A stretch of 41,180 nt of DNA, taken from positions 17,670 through 58,849 of the forward strand of contig NZ_LGHL01000140.1 of NCBI RefSeq assembly GCF_001908205.1, written 5' to 3'. Below the pieces are notes generated by a model. It saw only the letters and a list, made by a program, of their open reading frames with translations. It was not told the DNA's origin and searched no databases. Of this stretch, positions 31,642-39,713 are shown piece by piece (position 1 is the stretch's first letter; every line of letters starts with the position of its first letter). The stretch comes from Bradyrhizobium sp. NAS80.1 (GTDB lineage: Bacteria > Pseudomonadota > Alphaproteobacteria > Rhizobiales > Xanthobacteraceae). Both the position numbers and the translations under genes were made by a program.

Positions 31642-32670
31642 ATGAGCACTGTCCTGGTCACCGGCGGGTCGGGCTTCGTCGGCATCCACGTTGTCCTGCA
31701 ACTTCTGGCCGCCGGCCATGCGGTGCGGACCACGGTGCGCCGGCCGGATCGGCAAGCCGACGTGCGCGCAATGCTGCGCGAGGGTGGGGCGGCTTCGCCG
31801 GAGAGCCTGTCCTTCTTCACAGCCGACCTCACCCGGGACGACGGCTGGCGCGGGGCGGTCGCCGGTTGTGACTACGTGCTCCATGTCGCTTCGCCCCTGT
31901 CGACCAGTGTGCCCAAGGATGAGAACGAGATGATCATCCCGGCGCGCGACGGGACGCTGCGGGTGCTGCGCGCCGCGCGCGAGGCTGGCGTCAGGCGCGT
32001 CGTCATCACCTCGTCGCTGGGTGCGATCGGCTACGGCCATTCGCCGCGCGACAAGCCGTTCGACGAGACCGACTGGACCAACCTCGATGGCGCCGACGTC
32101 CAGCCCTACGTCAAATCCAAGACGTTGGCCGAACGGGCGGCCTGGGATTTCATCGCGCGCGAGGGTGGCGGGCTCGAACTGTCGGTCGTCAATCCCGCTG
32201 CCATTTTCGGTCCGGTGCTGGGGCCGGATTTCTCCGGCTCGATCGAGATCGTCAAATCGCTGCTCGACGGCGCCATGCCGGCGGTGCCGCGGATCTATTT
32301 CGGCGTGGTCGACGTCCGCGACGTGGCCGACCTGCATCTGCGGGCGATGACCGCGCCGAAAGCCAGGGGCGAGCGCTTCATCGCGGTCTCCGGCGAGACG
32401 ATGTCGATCCTCGACATTGCCAAAGTGCTGCGGCGGGAACTCGGACCGGGGGCGCGCCGGGTGCCGCGGTTCCAGGCCCCGGACTGGCTGGTGCGGCTGG
32501 CTGCAAACCGGATTCCCCGGCTGCGTGCCGTCGTGCCGATGCTCGGCAAGGTCAGGCATTTCACCAGCGCCAAGGCGAGGTCGCTGCTCGGTTGGCAGCC
32601 CCGTTCCACCGACGAAGCGATCCTCAGCACGGCCGAAAGCCTGATCCGCCTCGGCCTCGTCAAGCGCTGA
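31642..32670 (+). CDS. NAD(P)-dependent extended SDR (dihydroflavonol-reductase/epimerase-like)
   Basis: A 342-residue extended short-chain dehydrogenase. 'VLVTGGSGFVGIHVVLQLLA' is the TGxxGxxG cofactor loop, 'VRTTVRRPDRQADVRAML' has the Arg pair favouring NADP(H), 'VVITSSLGAIGYGHSP' is the Ser strand, and 'YVKSKTLAERAAWDF' is the catalytic YxxxK. 'LSVVNPAAIFGPVLGPDFSG' and 'FGVVDVRDVADLHLRAMTAP' fit dihydroflavonol-4-reductase-like aldehyde or ketone reductases. The natural substrate is unknown. I chose ATG 31642 because GAAGGGAA precedes it; a TTG two codons upstream is possible. The MhpD-like hydratase follows after 79 bp on the same strand. Confidence 0.88.
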   Translation: MSTVLVTGGSGFVGIHVVLQLLAAGHAVRTTVRRPDRQADVRAMLREGGAASPESLSFFTADLTRDDGWRGAVAGCDYVLHVASPLSTSVPKDENEMIIPARDGTLRVLRAAREAGVRRVVITSSLGAIGYGHSPRDKPFDETDWTNLDGADVQPYVKSKTLAERAAWDFIAREGGGLELSVVNPAAIFGPVLGPDFSGSIEIVKSLLDGAMPAVPRIYFGVVDVRDVADLHLRAMTAPKARGERFIAVSGETMSILDIAKVLRRELGPGARRVPRFQAPDWLVRLAANRIPRLRAVVPMLGKVRHFTSAKARSLLGWQPRSTDEAILSTAESLIRLGLVKR

Positions 32671-32749
32671 GAGGACACCCACGCTTGTCAGGTCCGGACG
32701 GGAATGCTGAACTGCCGCTCTGAACAACGTAGCGTGGGAGGCGGCGCCG

Positions 32750-33529
32750 ATGGACAACATTCTCGAAGCCGCAAAGGCGATTGCGCTGGCGCGCCGCAAC
32801 CGTGCGCCACTCGCGGCGCTGCAGCATCCACCTGCCGACGAGGACGAGGGCTATCAGGTCCAGCGCGCGCTGCACGACCTTCTGCCGAAGAATGTCGGCC
32901 CGCTCGTCGGTTACAAGATCGGCTGCACCAGCCAGGTGATGCAGGATTATATCGGCATCCGGCATCCCTGTGGCGGCGGCGTGTTCCAGAAGGGCGTGCA
33001 CGACAGCGGCGTGAAGCTCGCCGCTTCCGACTACGTCCGGGTCGGCGTCGAATGCGAGATCGCGGTGCGCCTGCTGCGCACTCTCTCCGCCGGCGAGGCG
33101 CCGTTTACAGCCGAATGGGTCGGCGAGGCGGTCGACGCCTACGCTCCCGCGATCGAGATCGTCGATGACCGCTACGTGAAATGGGAAACGATGGGCGCGC
33201 CGACACTGATCGCCGACGACTTCTTCGCCGCCGGTTGCGTGCTGGGTGAGGCGGTGCCGCGCTCGTCAGTGCCGGACCTGGGGGCGGTCAAAGGCCGCGC
33301 CATCGTCAACGGCGAGGAAGTGAGCCACGGCACCGGCGCCGACGTGCTCGGCCACCCTCACAACGCGCTCGCCTGGCTCGCCAATCATCTCGCCGCCGAG
33401 GGCAAGGGCCTGCACGCGGGACAGCTCGTGCTGACCGGGAGTTTGGTCAAGACGCTGTGGCTGAAGGCCGGAGATAAGGTGCGGATGGAGCTGGAAGGGT
33501 TGGGGACCGTCGAGGCGGAGTTCACCTGA
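32750..33529 (+). CDS. 2-keto-4-pentenoate hydratase-like protein (FAH superfamily)
   Basis: A 259-residue protein of the MhpD/HpaH group. Features in order: 'EGYQVQRALHDLLPK', 'LVGYKIGCTSQVMQDYIGI', 'VRVGVECEIAVRL' (metal-binding E-x-E), 'AYAPAIEIVDDRYVKWET', 'VNGEEVSHGTGADVLGHPHN' and 'LHAGQLVLTGSLVKTLWLKA'. The family hydrates 2-hydroxypenta-2,4-dienoate or related dienols in meta-cleavage pathways, or acts as a related decarboxylase or hydrolase. No other ring-cleavage gene is nearby, so its substrate here is open. It has a good GGGAGG ribosome-binding site. Confidence 0.85.
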   Translation: MDNILEAAKAIALARRNRAPLAALQHPPADEDEGYQVQRALHDLLPKNVGPLVGYKIGCTSQVMQDYIGIRHPCGGGVFQKGVHDSGVKLAASDYVRVGVECEIAVRLLRTLSAGEAPFTAEWVGEAVDAYAPAIEIVDDRYVKWETMGAPTLIADDFFAAGCVLGEAVPRSSVPDLGAVKGRAIVNGEEVSHGTGADVLGHPHNALAWLANHLAAEGKGLHAGQLVLTGSLVKTLWLKAGDKVRMELEGLGTVEAEFT

Positions 33530-33580
33530 CGCCAGGAGTTCGGGGGGCGGCGCTGAACTCGCTGCCGCCGCACCATCGCC

Positions 33581-33622
33581 AAAATATATGCGGCCTCCGG
33601 CAGGGGAGCTACCGGAGGCCGC
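33581..33622 (-). terminator. terminator of the flgF-flgG-flgA-flgH operon
   Basis: Perfect 11-bp stem GCGGCCTCCGG (33590-33600) / CCGGAGGCCGC (33612-33622) with an 11-nt loop. On the minus strand it is followed by ATATATTTTGG, so it works mainly for flgH, 60 bp downstream of that stop. It may also stop plus-strand readthrough from the hydratase gene. Confidence 0.82.
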
Positions 33623-33681
33623 GTAGTACACCGTCGTTCGCGCCTAGGTTCGCGAACACGATGTGGGAGCTCGGGAGAGAC

Positions 33682-34446
33682 TTAGAAGGGCAGCAGCACG
33701 TCCATGACTTGTTGGCCGTAGCGCGGCTGCTGCACGTCCGTGATCTGGCCGCGGCCGCCATAGGCGATGCGGGCTTGCGCGATCTTGCTGGAGTCGATGG
33801 TGTTGTCGCTCTGGATGTCCTCGGGCCGCACGATGCCGGCGACAACCAGTTCGCGAATCTCGAAGTTGACGCGGATCTCCTGCTTGCCTTCAACCACCAG
33901 GTTTCCATTCGGAAGGACCTGCGTGACGACGGCGGCGACGTTGGTCTGCAACGCTTCCTGGCGCTGGACCGAGCCTTTGCCGTCGGAGGAGGAGGTGGAG
34001 TCTGTAGTCAGGATGCGGCCGGGCAGGATCTTCAGGGGCTGCGTCACCGTCTGGCTGCCGATAAAATCTTTAATCCCCGAATCTTCCGTGGCGGTACGGC
34101 TGCGCTGGGTCTCGTTGGCGATGTTGGCCTTGTCCGTGAAATTGACCGTCACCGTCAGGAGGTCGCCGACCTGATGGGCGCGCTGGTCCTTAAAAAAGGC
34201 GCGGCTGCCGTTGCGCCACAGCGAGTTCGGATTGTAGGAGGCGACTTCCGGCTTCGGCATCGGCATCTGCACCGGCTTGTAGCCGGGCTGCGTCGTGGGG
34301 TTGTCGATCGCGGACAGCTTCGGTTGCTCGCCGATCTGCGACAGGCGATCGATCGAGGAGCAGCCGCTCGCCAGTGCACAGGTTGCCAGCAGCAGGGCCG
34401 AGATCGCGATGCGACGGAGACGGGAAGCCGAACTGAACGAGGACAT
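33682..34446 (-). CDS. flgH: flagellar L-ring protein FlgH
   Basis: A 254-residue outer-membrane lipoprotein forming the L-ring. It has a lipoprotein signal with lipobox 'LASGC' and the lipidated Cys at residue 29. 'NPNSLWRNGSRAFFKDQRAH' and 'VGDLLTVTVNFTDKANIANE' are FlgH signatures. The C-terminal 'GNLVVEGKQEIRVNFEIREL' and 'VVAGIVRPEDIQSDNTIDSS' complete the family pattern. It follows flgA by 3 bp and is the last gene of its operon. Confidence 0.96.
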   Translation of the reverse strand: MSSFSSASRLRRIAISALLLATCALASGCSSIDRLSQIGEQPKLSAIDNPTTQPGYKPVQMPMPKPEVASYNPNSLWRNGSRAFFKDQRAHQVGDLLTVTVNFTDKANIANETQRSRTATEDSGIKDFIGSQTVTQPLKILPGRILTTDSTSSSDGKGSVQRQEALQTNVAAVVTQVLPNGNLVVEGKQEIRVNFEIRELVVAGIVRPEDIQSDNTIDSSKIAQARIAYGGRGQITDVQQPRYGQQVMDVLLPF

Positions 34447-34449
34447 GAC

Positions 34450-35577
34450 TTACTCTGACTTGGCTGGAGCTTGCGAGACGTGAACTTGCGGGATCTGGGC
34501 TTGCGCAATCTGGGCCGGAGACAGCGGAGCCTCGACCAGGCTCCGGGCGAGGGCCGCGGCCGGCGTTTCGTCCCGCTTGATCGACGAAGTCTGTTCGACC
34601 GCGGGCGCCATTGGCGCGGACTGGCTGGCGCCCTCGACCGTCACCTGGCCGCGGCCGGTGACGACGCCTGTGAGTGTGCGCTTGGACTGCAGGTTGAGCA
34701 CGCTGACGGTGTCGCCCTCGGCGCCGCTCTCCATCGCCTTGCCGCGCGTCGTGAGGTAGAGGCCGGGCACCTGGTAGATGATCGTGACGTTCTGGTCGCG
34801 CTGCACGAAGTCGGGCTTGACGATGTCGGCGACGCGGATAGGGGTGCCCGCCCGCATCGGCCGACGGAGCAGCATGCCGATGGTGCGGTCGCGCGAGGCG
34901 GGCTCGCCGGTGACTTCCGCCTTCGGCTTTCGCTCGACCGTGATATCGGAGGATTTCAGGAGCTCGGCGCGATCGATGTCGCGCGTCAGCACGGCCACTT
35001 CCACCGTCTCGATCGCGGTGCCGGTGAAGCGCAGCTTGGTCGGCGCCGGATTGCTGTCATTGCCGATCTCGAAGGCGATGTCGAAGCGGCCGCTGCGCGC
35101 GTCGTAGCGGGTTGCGACCGGCTGAAGCGCGCCGGTGTTGGACGCATCGAGATGCATGTCGGCGACGCCGCGGTCGAACGTGACGCTGATGTTGGCGGCA
35201 TCGCCAAGGCCGAAGCGGCGCTCGAGCGCGGAGGCGACCGCATTTTCGAGGTCCTTGTTGGCGAGCGTGCGGGCGGGGCGGGTGACCGACACCTCCTTGA
35301 TGTCGCCGGTCATCACGCCGATGACCTGCTTGGCGCGCAACACGCTCAGGACCTGCGCAACCGGCAGCGCGCCGGTGGTGCCGAGATCGGGCGAGCGGTA
35401 GACCGGGATCAGCGCGGCGGACCCGGCATTGTCGACGAGGTCGCCGACCCGTACCACGTCGGCGGTCACGGTGACGCTCGCGCGCAGCGTCGGCACGGCG
35501 ATGACGTCGTCGGCGGCCTCTACCGGTAGCGCCAGCGCGAGGAGAGCGGAGATCGTGGCAAGGGTGGTGCGGATCAT
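34450..35577 (-). CDS. flgA: flagellar P-ring assembly chaperone FlgA
   Basis: A periplasmic protein of about 375 residues with a Sec signal ('TLATISALLALALPVEAADD'). The conserved SAF-type C-terminal domain is visible: 'DRTIGMLLRRPMRAGTPIRV', 'IVKPDFVQRDQNVTIIYQVP' and 'LYLTTRGKAMESGAEGDTVS' then 'VTGRGQVTVEG'. FlgA helps FlgI polymerise into the P-ring. It is longer than enteric FlgA (~220) because of an N-terminal beta domain and a Pro/Ala/Gln-rich tail after the SAF domain. Three in-frame starts are possible (35586 GTG, 35583 ATG, 35577 ATG); 35577 has the best spacing from a GAGGG. It follows the flgG stop by a few bases. Confidence 0.92.
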   Translation of the reverse strand: MIRTTLATISALLALALPVEAADDVIAVPTLRASVTVTADVVRVGDLVDNAGSAALIPVYRSPDLGTTGALPVAQVLSVLRAKQVIGVMTGDIKEVSVTRPARTLANKDLENAVASALERRFGLGDAANISVTFDRGVADMHLDASNTGALQPVATRYDARSGRFDIAFEIGNDSNPAPTKLRFTGTAIETVEVAVLTRDIDRAELLKSSDITVERKPKAEVTGEPASRDRTIGMLLRRPMRAGTPIRVADIVKPDFVQRDQNVTIIYQVPGLYLTTRGKAMESGAEGDTVSVLNLQSKRTLTGVVTGRGQVTVEGASQSAPMAPAVEQTSSIKRDETPAAALARSLVEAPLSPAQIAQAQIPQVHVSQAPAKSE

Positions 35578-35588
35578 TGTCATCACCC

Positions 35589-36377
35589 TCAGCGGAACAG
35601 CGCCGTGGTCGATTGCATCATCTGGTCGGCGGCGCTGATCACCTTGGCGTTCATCTCGTAGGCGCGCTGGGCCGCGATCAGGTCGCTCATCTCCGAGACG
35701 ACGTCGACATTGGCCTGCTCGAGGCTGCCCTGGGTGATGTTGCCGTATCCTTCGGCGGTCGCCGTGCCGTCCTGGGGCGGACCGGAGGAGGGCGTCTCGG
35801 TGAACTGATTGCTGCCAACGGGCTGGAGGCCCGCCTTGTTGATGAAGCGGGTCAGGCCGATCTGGCCGAGAATGGTCGAGGCCGACGAGCCCTGCAGCGT
35901 CACCGAGACCTGGCCCTGCACGTTGACGGTCAGGCCCGACGCGTTGTTCGGGATCGTGATCGTCGGCTGCACCGGGTTTCCCTGCGCGGTGACGATGCGG
36001 CCCTGATGGTCCGTCTGGAAGGTGCCGTCGCGGGTGTACTGGTAGGTGCCATCAGGCATCAGGATCTTGAAGAAGCCGTCGCCCGAGACCGCGAGGTCGA
36101 GATCGTTGCCGGTCTGGGACAGCGTGCCCTGCGTCATGCTGCGCGGGGTGCCGACGGTCTTGACGCCGCCGCCGATGTCGACGCCGACGGGCAGGATCGT
36201 GCCCTGGTCGGACGACTGGGCGCCGACGCGGCGGACGTGCTCGTAGATCAGGTCCTGGAATGCCGCAGTCTGCTTCTTGAAGCCGGTGGTGCGCAGGTTG
36301 GCGATGTTGTTGGAGATCACCTGAACGTTGAGTTCCTGTGCCGCCATTCCGGTCGCTGCGGTGTGAAGCGCCTGCAT
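35589..36377 (-). CDS. flgG: flagellar distal rod protein FlgG
   Basis: A 262-residue rod protein. 'MQALHTAATGMAAQELNVQV' and 'ISNNIANLRTTGFKKQTAAF' are the rod-family N-terminal motif; 'LDLAVSGDGFFKILMPDGTY' and 'QYTRDGTFQTDHQGRIVTAQ' follow; the C-terminal helix is 'VSEMSDLIAAQRAYEMNAKV'. The length equals the family norm (~260). It forms the distal rod that passes through the P- and L-rings. It starts 16 bp after flgF. Confidence 0.97.
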   Translation of the reverse strand: MQALHTAATGMAAQELNVQVISNNIANLRTTGFKKQTAAFQDLIYEHVRRVGAQSSDQGTILPVGVDIGGGVKTVGTPRSMTQGTLSQTGNDLDLAVSGDGFFKILMPDGTYQYTRDGTFQTDHQGRIVTAQGNPVQPTITIPNNASGLTVNVQGQVSVTLQGSSASTILGQIGLTRFINKAGLQPVGSNQFTETPSSGPPQDGTATAEGYGNITQGSLEQANVDVVSEMSDLIAAQRAYEMNAKVISAADQMMQSTTALFR

Positions 36378-36393
36378 GTCAGTTCTCCCTCAG

Positions 36394-37155
36394 TCAGGCC
36401 GGAACGTCGGCGAGCTTCTCGATCGCCGATTTGTGGAGGTCGCTCTGCTGCTGGAGCAGGCTGGCGATGGCGGTGTAGCTGCGCATGATCTCAACCATGC
36501 GGCTCATTTCGCCGACCGAGTTGACGTTCGACTTCTCGATGTAGCCCTGGCGCACGCTGGACTTGGTGTTGGCCTGCTGGGTCGCGGAGCCGACGCTGTA
36601 GAGGTTGGCGCCGAGCTTGGTTAGCTTGGCCGGATCGTCGAACGAGGCCATGCGGATCTTGCCGCGGATCGAGTCGGTTTTTGCCGTGCCCTCGAGCACC
36701 GTGATCGTGCCGTCGGGCGCGACGTTGATGTCGTGGTCGGTCGGCTGGAAGGTGATCGGGCCGCCGGTGCCGAGCACGAGGTTGCCGTCGGAGGTGACGA
36801 GCTGGCCGGTGCTGTTGAGCGAGAATTTGCCGTCGCGGGTGTAGAGCTCGGCGCCATTGGCCTGCACCGCGAAAAAGGCGTTGCCGTCGATCGCCATGTC
36901 GAGCGGATTGTTGGTCGGCTCCATCGGCCCCTGGCCGACGTCGCGGAAGGTGCCGCGGTCCTGGACATAGGAGACGCGACGGTCGGAGCCGACGAAATTG
37001 TCCTCGCGCGCGTTCGAGTTGAGGTACTCCTCGAACAGCGAATGGTCGGCCTTGAAGCCGTTGGTGTTGGCATTGGCGACGTTGTTGGCGATGACATCCA
37101 TCTGCCGTTCCAACGTCATCTGACGTGACAAGCCGATCAGAAGCGCGTTCTGCAT
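36394..37155 (-). CDS. flgF: flagellar proximal rod protein FlgF
   Basis: A 253-residue rod protein. 'MQNALLIGLSRQMTLERQMD' then 'VIANNVANANTNGFKADHSL' is the rod-family N-terminus, 'LDMAIDGNAFFAVQANGAEL' and 'YTRDGKFSLNSTGQLVTSDG' are in the core, and 'VGEMSRMVEIMRSYTAIASL' is the C-terminal helix. The ATG at 37155 follows GGGGAGA. A longer open frame upstream to 37260 lacks family resemblance and is ignored. First gene of flgF-flgG-flgA-flgH, divergent from fliL. Confidence 0.95.
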   Translation of the reverse strand: MQNALLIGLSRQMTLERQMDVIANNVANANTNGFKADHSLFEEYLNSNAREDNFVGSDRRVSYVQDRGTFRDVGQGPMEPTNNPLDMAIDGNAFFAVQANGAELYTRDGKFSLNSTGQLVTSDGNLVLGTGGPITFQPTDHDINVAPDGTITVLEGTAKTDSIRGKIRMASFDDPAKLTKLGANLYSVGSATQQANTKSSVRQGYIEKSNVNSVGEMSRMVEIMRSYTAIASLLQQQSDLHKSAIEKLADVPA

Positions 37156-37538
37156 CGGAAATCTCCCCTGAGTGAGATCTGCCACCTCGCTCTCCCAAGC
37201 GCCTTGGCGAACCCCGTGATCGAGACCGTCGGGTTCTCCCAAACCGCGGGGTCTCGGCACTCTCTCAGCGAAAGTCGTGCCAACTTAGAAAATTGTGTAC
37301 TTTCAATGTATTGGAGATTTTTGGCCGGCGCGGGAAGGCGGCAGAAAGGTTCTGTTAGCCATGTTTGCCCGGCAGATTTTTCCTACCTGAGGCCCAATCG
37401 AAAGGTTCCGTTAACCATTATTACCGTAGCGTTTGCGTGCAAGAGGAGCGCATTGCGCTGGGGCATTTGTATCGCGTCACTGTCTGCCAGGAGGCTTCGC
37501 TCTTTCGCCCCTTATGAGATGAGCGAGCGCGATCGACC
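37156..37538. promoter_or_regulatory. divergent promoter region flgF / fliL with two CtrA-like direct repeats
   Basis: 383 bp without a gene. Two 19-bp direct repeats, GAAAGGTTCTGTTAGCCAT (37344-37362) and GAAAGGTTCCGTTAACCAT (37400-37418), differ at two bases and are 56 bp apart. The second contains the CtrA half-site GTTAACCAT followed by TATTACC; the first is a weakened version. I found no GG-N10-GC sigma-54 spacing among the GG dinucleotides checked. The Caulobacter fliL operon is CtrA-controlled with similar sequence. Confidence 0.6.
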
Positions 37539-38039
37539 ATGGCAGAGAATGAAGCGGAAGGCGGCGCAGCCGCCGAAGGCGCGGAAGCCGCTGCCCCGAA
37601 GAGCAAGTTCAAGCTGATCGTGATCATCGTCGCCGCGCTCGTCCTGCTCGGAGGCGGCGCCGCGACCTGGTTTCTGCTCTTCCGTCACGGCGACGACGAG
37701 CATCACGCCGAGGCGGCGCCCCCGCCGAAGCCGCCGTCCTTCGTCGACGTGCCCGACATCATGGTCAACCTCGCCGGCGCGCCGGGCGAGCGCGTGCAAT
37801 ATCTGCGGCTGAAGATCGTGCTGGAACTGAAGGAAGAGAAGCAGATCGAGGCGATCAAGCCGACGATGCCGCGCGTCACCGACATCTTCCAGACCTATGT
37901 GCGCGAACTGCGCCCCTCCGACCTCAACGGCTCCGCCGGCGTCTTCCGCCTCAAGGAAGAGTTGACCAAGCGCGTCAACGCGGCCGTGGCCCCGATCCAG
38001 GTCAGCGCGGTGCTGTTCAAGGAAGTCGTGATCCAGTGA
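37539..38039 (+). CDS. fliL: flagellar basal body-associated protein FliL
   Basis: A 166-residue single-pass inner-membrane protein. An acidic cytoplasmic N-terminus precedes the TM helix 'FKLIVIIVAALVLLGGGAAT' (~24-45), then a His/Asp-rich linker and the periplasmic domain 'VDVPDIMVNLAGAPGERVQY', 'LRLKIVLELKEEKQIEAIKP' and 'VTDIFQTYVRELRPSDLNGS'. The end 'VSAVLFKEVVIQ' is the usual FliL terminus. FliL forms a ring around the stator and supports torque. fliM follows after 19 bp. Confidence 0.95.
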   Translation: MAENEAEGGAAAEGAEAAAPKSKFKLIVIIVAALVLLGGGAATWFLLFRHGDDEHHAEAAPPPKPPSFVDVPDIMVNLAGAPGERVQYLRLKIVLELKEEKQIEAIKPTMPRVTDIFQTYVRELRPSDLNGSAGVFRLKEELTKRVNAAVAPIQVSAVLFKEVVIQ

Positions 38040-38058
38040 GCATGACGGGCTAGGGATC

Positions 38059-39261
38059 ATGGCGGGCACTGACCAAGTCGACCAGGATGCAATTGCCGCC
38101 CAGTGGGAGGCCTCGCTCGATTCCGAGGATCCCGCCGAGGCCGCGAAGGCTGCTGCTCAGAACGAATTATCTGAGACCATGGCCCTGCAATGGGCGGCCA
38201 TGGTCGAGGACGGCAGCCGCGATCTCGGCACCGGCAAGAACTCCGGCGAGCGGGTGCTGTCGCAGGAGGAGATCGACAACCTCCTCGGCTTCACGGTCGG
38301 CGACGTCACGATCGACGACCATTCCGGCATTCGCGCGATCATCGATTCGGCGATGGTCTCCTACGAGCGTCTGCCGATGCTCGAAATCGTCTTCGACCGC
38401 CTGGTGCGGTTGCTGACGACCTCCTTGCGCAATTTCACCTCCGACAACGTCGAAGTCTCGCTCGATCGCATCACCTCGGTGCGCTTCGGCGACTACATGA
38501 ACTCGATCCCGCTGCCGGCCGTGCTCTCGGTGTTCAAGGCCGAGGAGTGGGAAAACTTCGGAATGGCGACGGTCGATTCCAGCCTGATCTACTCGATGAT
38601 CGACGTGCTGCTTGGCGGCCGCCGCGGCACGAGCCAGCTCCGCATCGAAGGCCGGCCCTACACCACGATCGAGACCGAACTGGTCAAGCGGCTGGTCGAG
38701 GTGGTGCTGGCCGACGCCGAGCAGGCGTTCCGGCCGCTGTCGCCAGTGACCTTCACGATCGACCGGCTGGAGACCAATCCGCGTTTCGCCGCGATCAGCC
38801 GTCCGGCCAACGCCGCGATCCTGGTGCGCCTGCGCATCGACATGGAGGACCGCGGCGGCAACATCGAGCTGCTGCTGCCGTATGCGACCATCGAGCCGAT
38901 CCGGGGCGTCCTGCTCCAGATGTTCATGGGCGAAAAGTTCGGCCGCGACCCGGTCTGGGAGGGCCATTTCGCCACCGAGATCGTGCAGGCCGAGATCGCG
39001 GTCGATGCCGTGCTCTACGAGGCCGATATTCCGCTCAAGCAGCTGATGCGGCTGAAGGTCGGCGACACCCTGCCGCTGGACATGCGCGCGGACGCCAACG
39101 TGACCGTGCGCTGCGGCGACGTCACCCTGACCGAGGGACGGATGGGCCGGGTCGGCGACCGCGTCGCGATTCGGGTGACGAAACCCTTGCGCAAGCCAAG
39201 TACGACACTTGCGATGTTTGAGAAGGTGGACGAGCAGAACAAGATGATGGAGGCCCCATGA
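38059..39261 (+). CDS. fliM: flagellar motor switch protein FliM, N-terminally extended
   Basis: A 400-residue C-ring protein. The CheY-binding motif 'LSQEEIDNLLG' is at residues 67-77 rather than at the extreme N-terminus as in enteric FliM (~334 residues). The middle domain includes 'LVRLLTTSLRNFTSDNVEVS', 'DYMNSIPLPAVLSVFKAEEW' and 'YSMIDVLLGGRRG'; the C-terminal SpoA domain is 'LMRLKVGDTLPLDMRADANV'. The extra 66 residues are acidic and Ala-rich. Its stop overlaps the next start (ATGA). Confidence 0.96.
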   Translation: MAGTDQVDQDAIAAQWEASLDSEDPAEAAKAAAQNELSETMALQWAAMVEDGSRDLGTGKNSGERVLSQEEIDNLLGFTVGDVTIDDHSGIRAIIDSAMVSYERLPMLEIVFDRLVRLLTTSLRNFTSDNVEVSLDRITSVRFGDYMNSIPLPAVLSVFKAEEWENFGMATVDSSLIYSMIDVLLGGRRGTSQLRIEGRPYTTIETELVKRLVEVVLADAEQAFRPLSPVTFTIDRLETNPRFAAISRPANAAILVRLRIDMEDRGGNIELLLPYATIEPIRGVLLQMFMGEKFGRDPVWEGHFATEIVQAEIAVDAVLYEADIPLKQLMRLKVGDTLPLDMRADANVTVRCGDVTLTEGRMGRVGDRVAIRVTKPLRKPSTTLAMFEKVDEQNKMMEAP

Positions 39262-39704
39262 ACCACTCCCTTGGAATGGCGATCGAAACGCTGGTGGCTA
39301 TCCTGCTGATGCTCACCATCGGCTATTGCATCCTGCTCAACAAGCGCCTGACCCGGCTCAAGGCCGACGAGCATTCGCTGAAGGCGGTCATCGCCGAGCT
39401 GATCACCGCCACCGAGATCGCCGAACGCGCGATCGGCGGGCTGAAGCTGGCGGTGCGCGACGTCAACGAGAACCTCGGCAGCCAGCTTGCGGCGGCGACG
39501 CAAATGTCCGACCAGCTCTACAAGCAGCTCGGCGAAGCCGACAACGTGGTGCGGCGCCTGTCCAAGATCGCGATTGCCGCGCGCCCCGTGACCAGTCCGG
39601 AAACGGTTGCGGCGGCCGTGGCCAAGCCCTCGTCCGCGAAGGCGGTTGCGGCTGCGGCCGAAGCATTCTCCGAGCGCCGGCGATCCAACGGTCTTGCCGC
39701 ATGA
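39258..39704 (+). CDS. DUF6468-type flagellar-locus membrane protein
   Basis: A 148-residue protein with one N-terminal TM helix ('AIETLVAILLMLTIGYCILL'), then a long heptad-rich helix ('RLTRLKADEHSLKAVIAELI', 'TATEIAERAIGGLKLAVRDV') and an Ala-rich tail. This fits the small family found directly after fliM in alphaproteobacteria; no biochemical role is known. The topology (one TM plus a coiled coil) would suit a motor or C-ring accessory. It overlaps fliM by 4 bp and precedes the motE-like gene by 9 bp. Confidence 0.75.
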   Translation: MNHSLGMAIETLVAILLMLTIGYCILLNKRLTRLKADEHSLKAVIAELITATEIAERAIGGLKLAVRDVNENLGSQLAAATQMSDQLYKQLGEADNVVRRLSKIAIAARPVTSPETVAAAVAKPSSAKAVAAAAEAFSERRRSNGLAA

Positions 39705-39713
39705 AGTCAGGGC

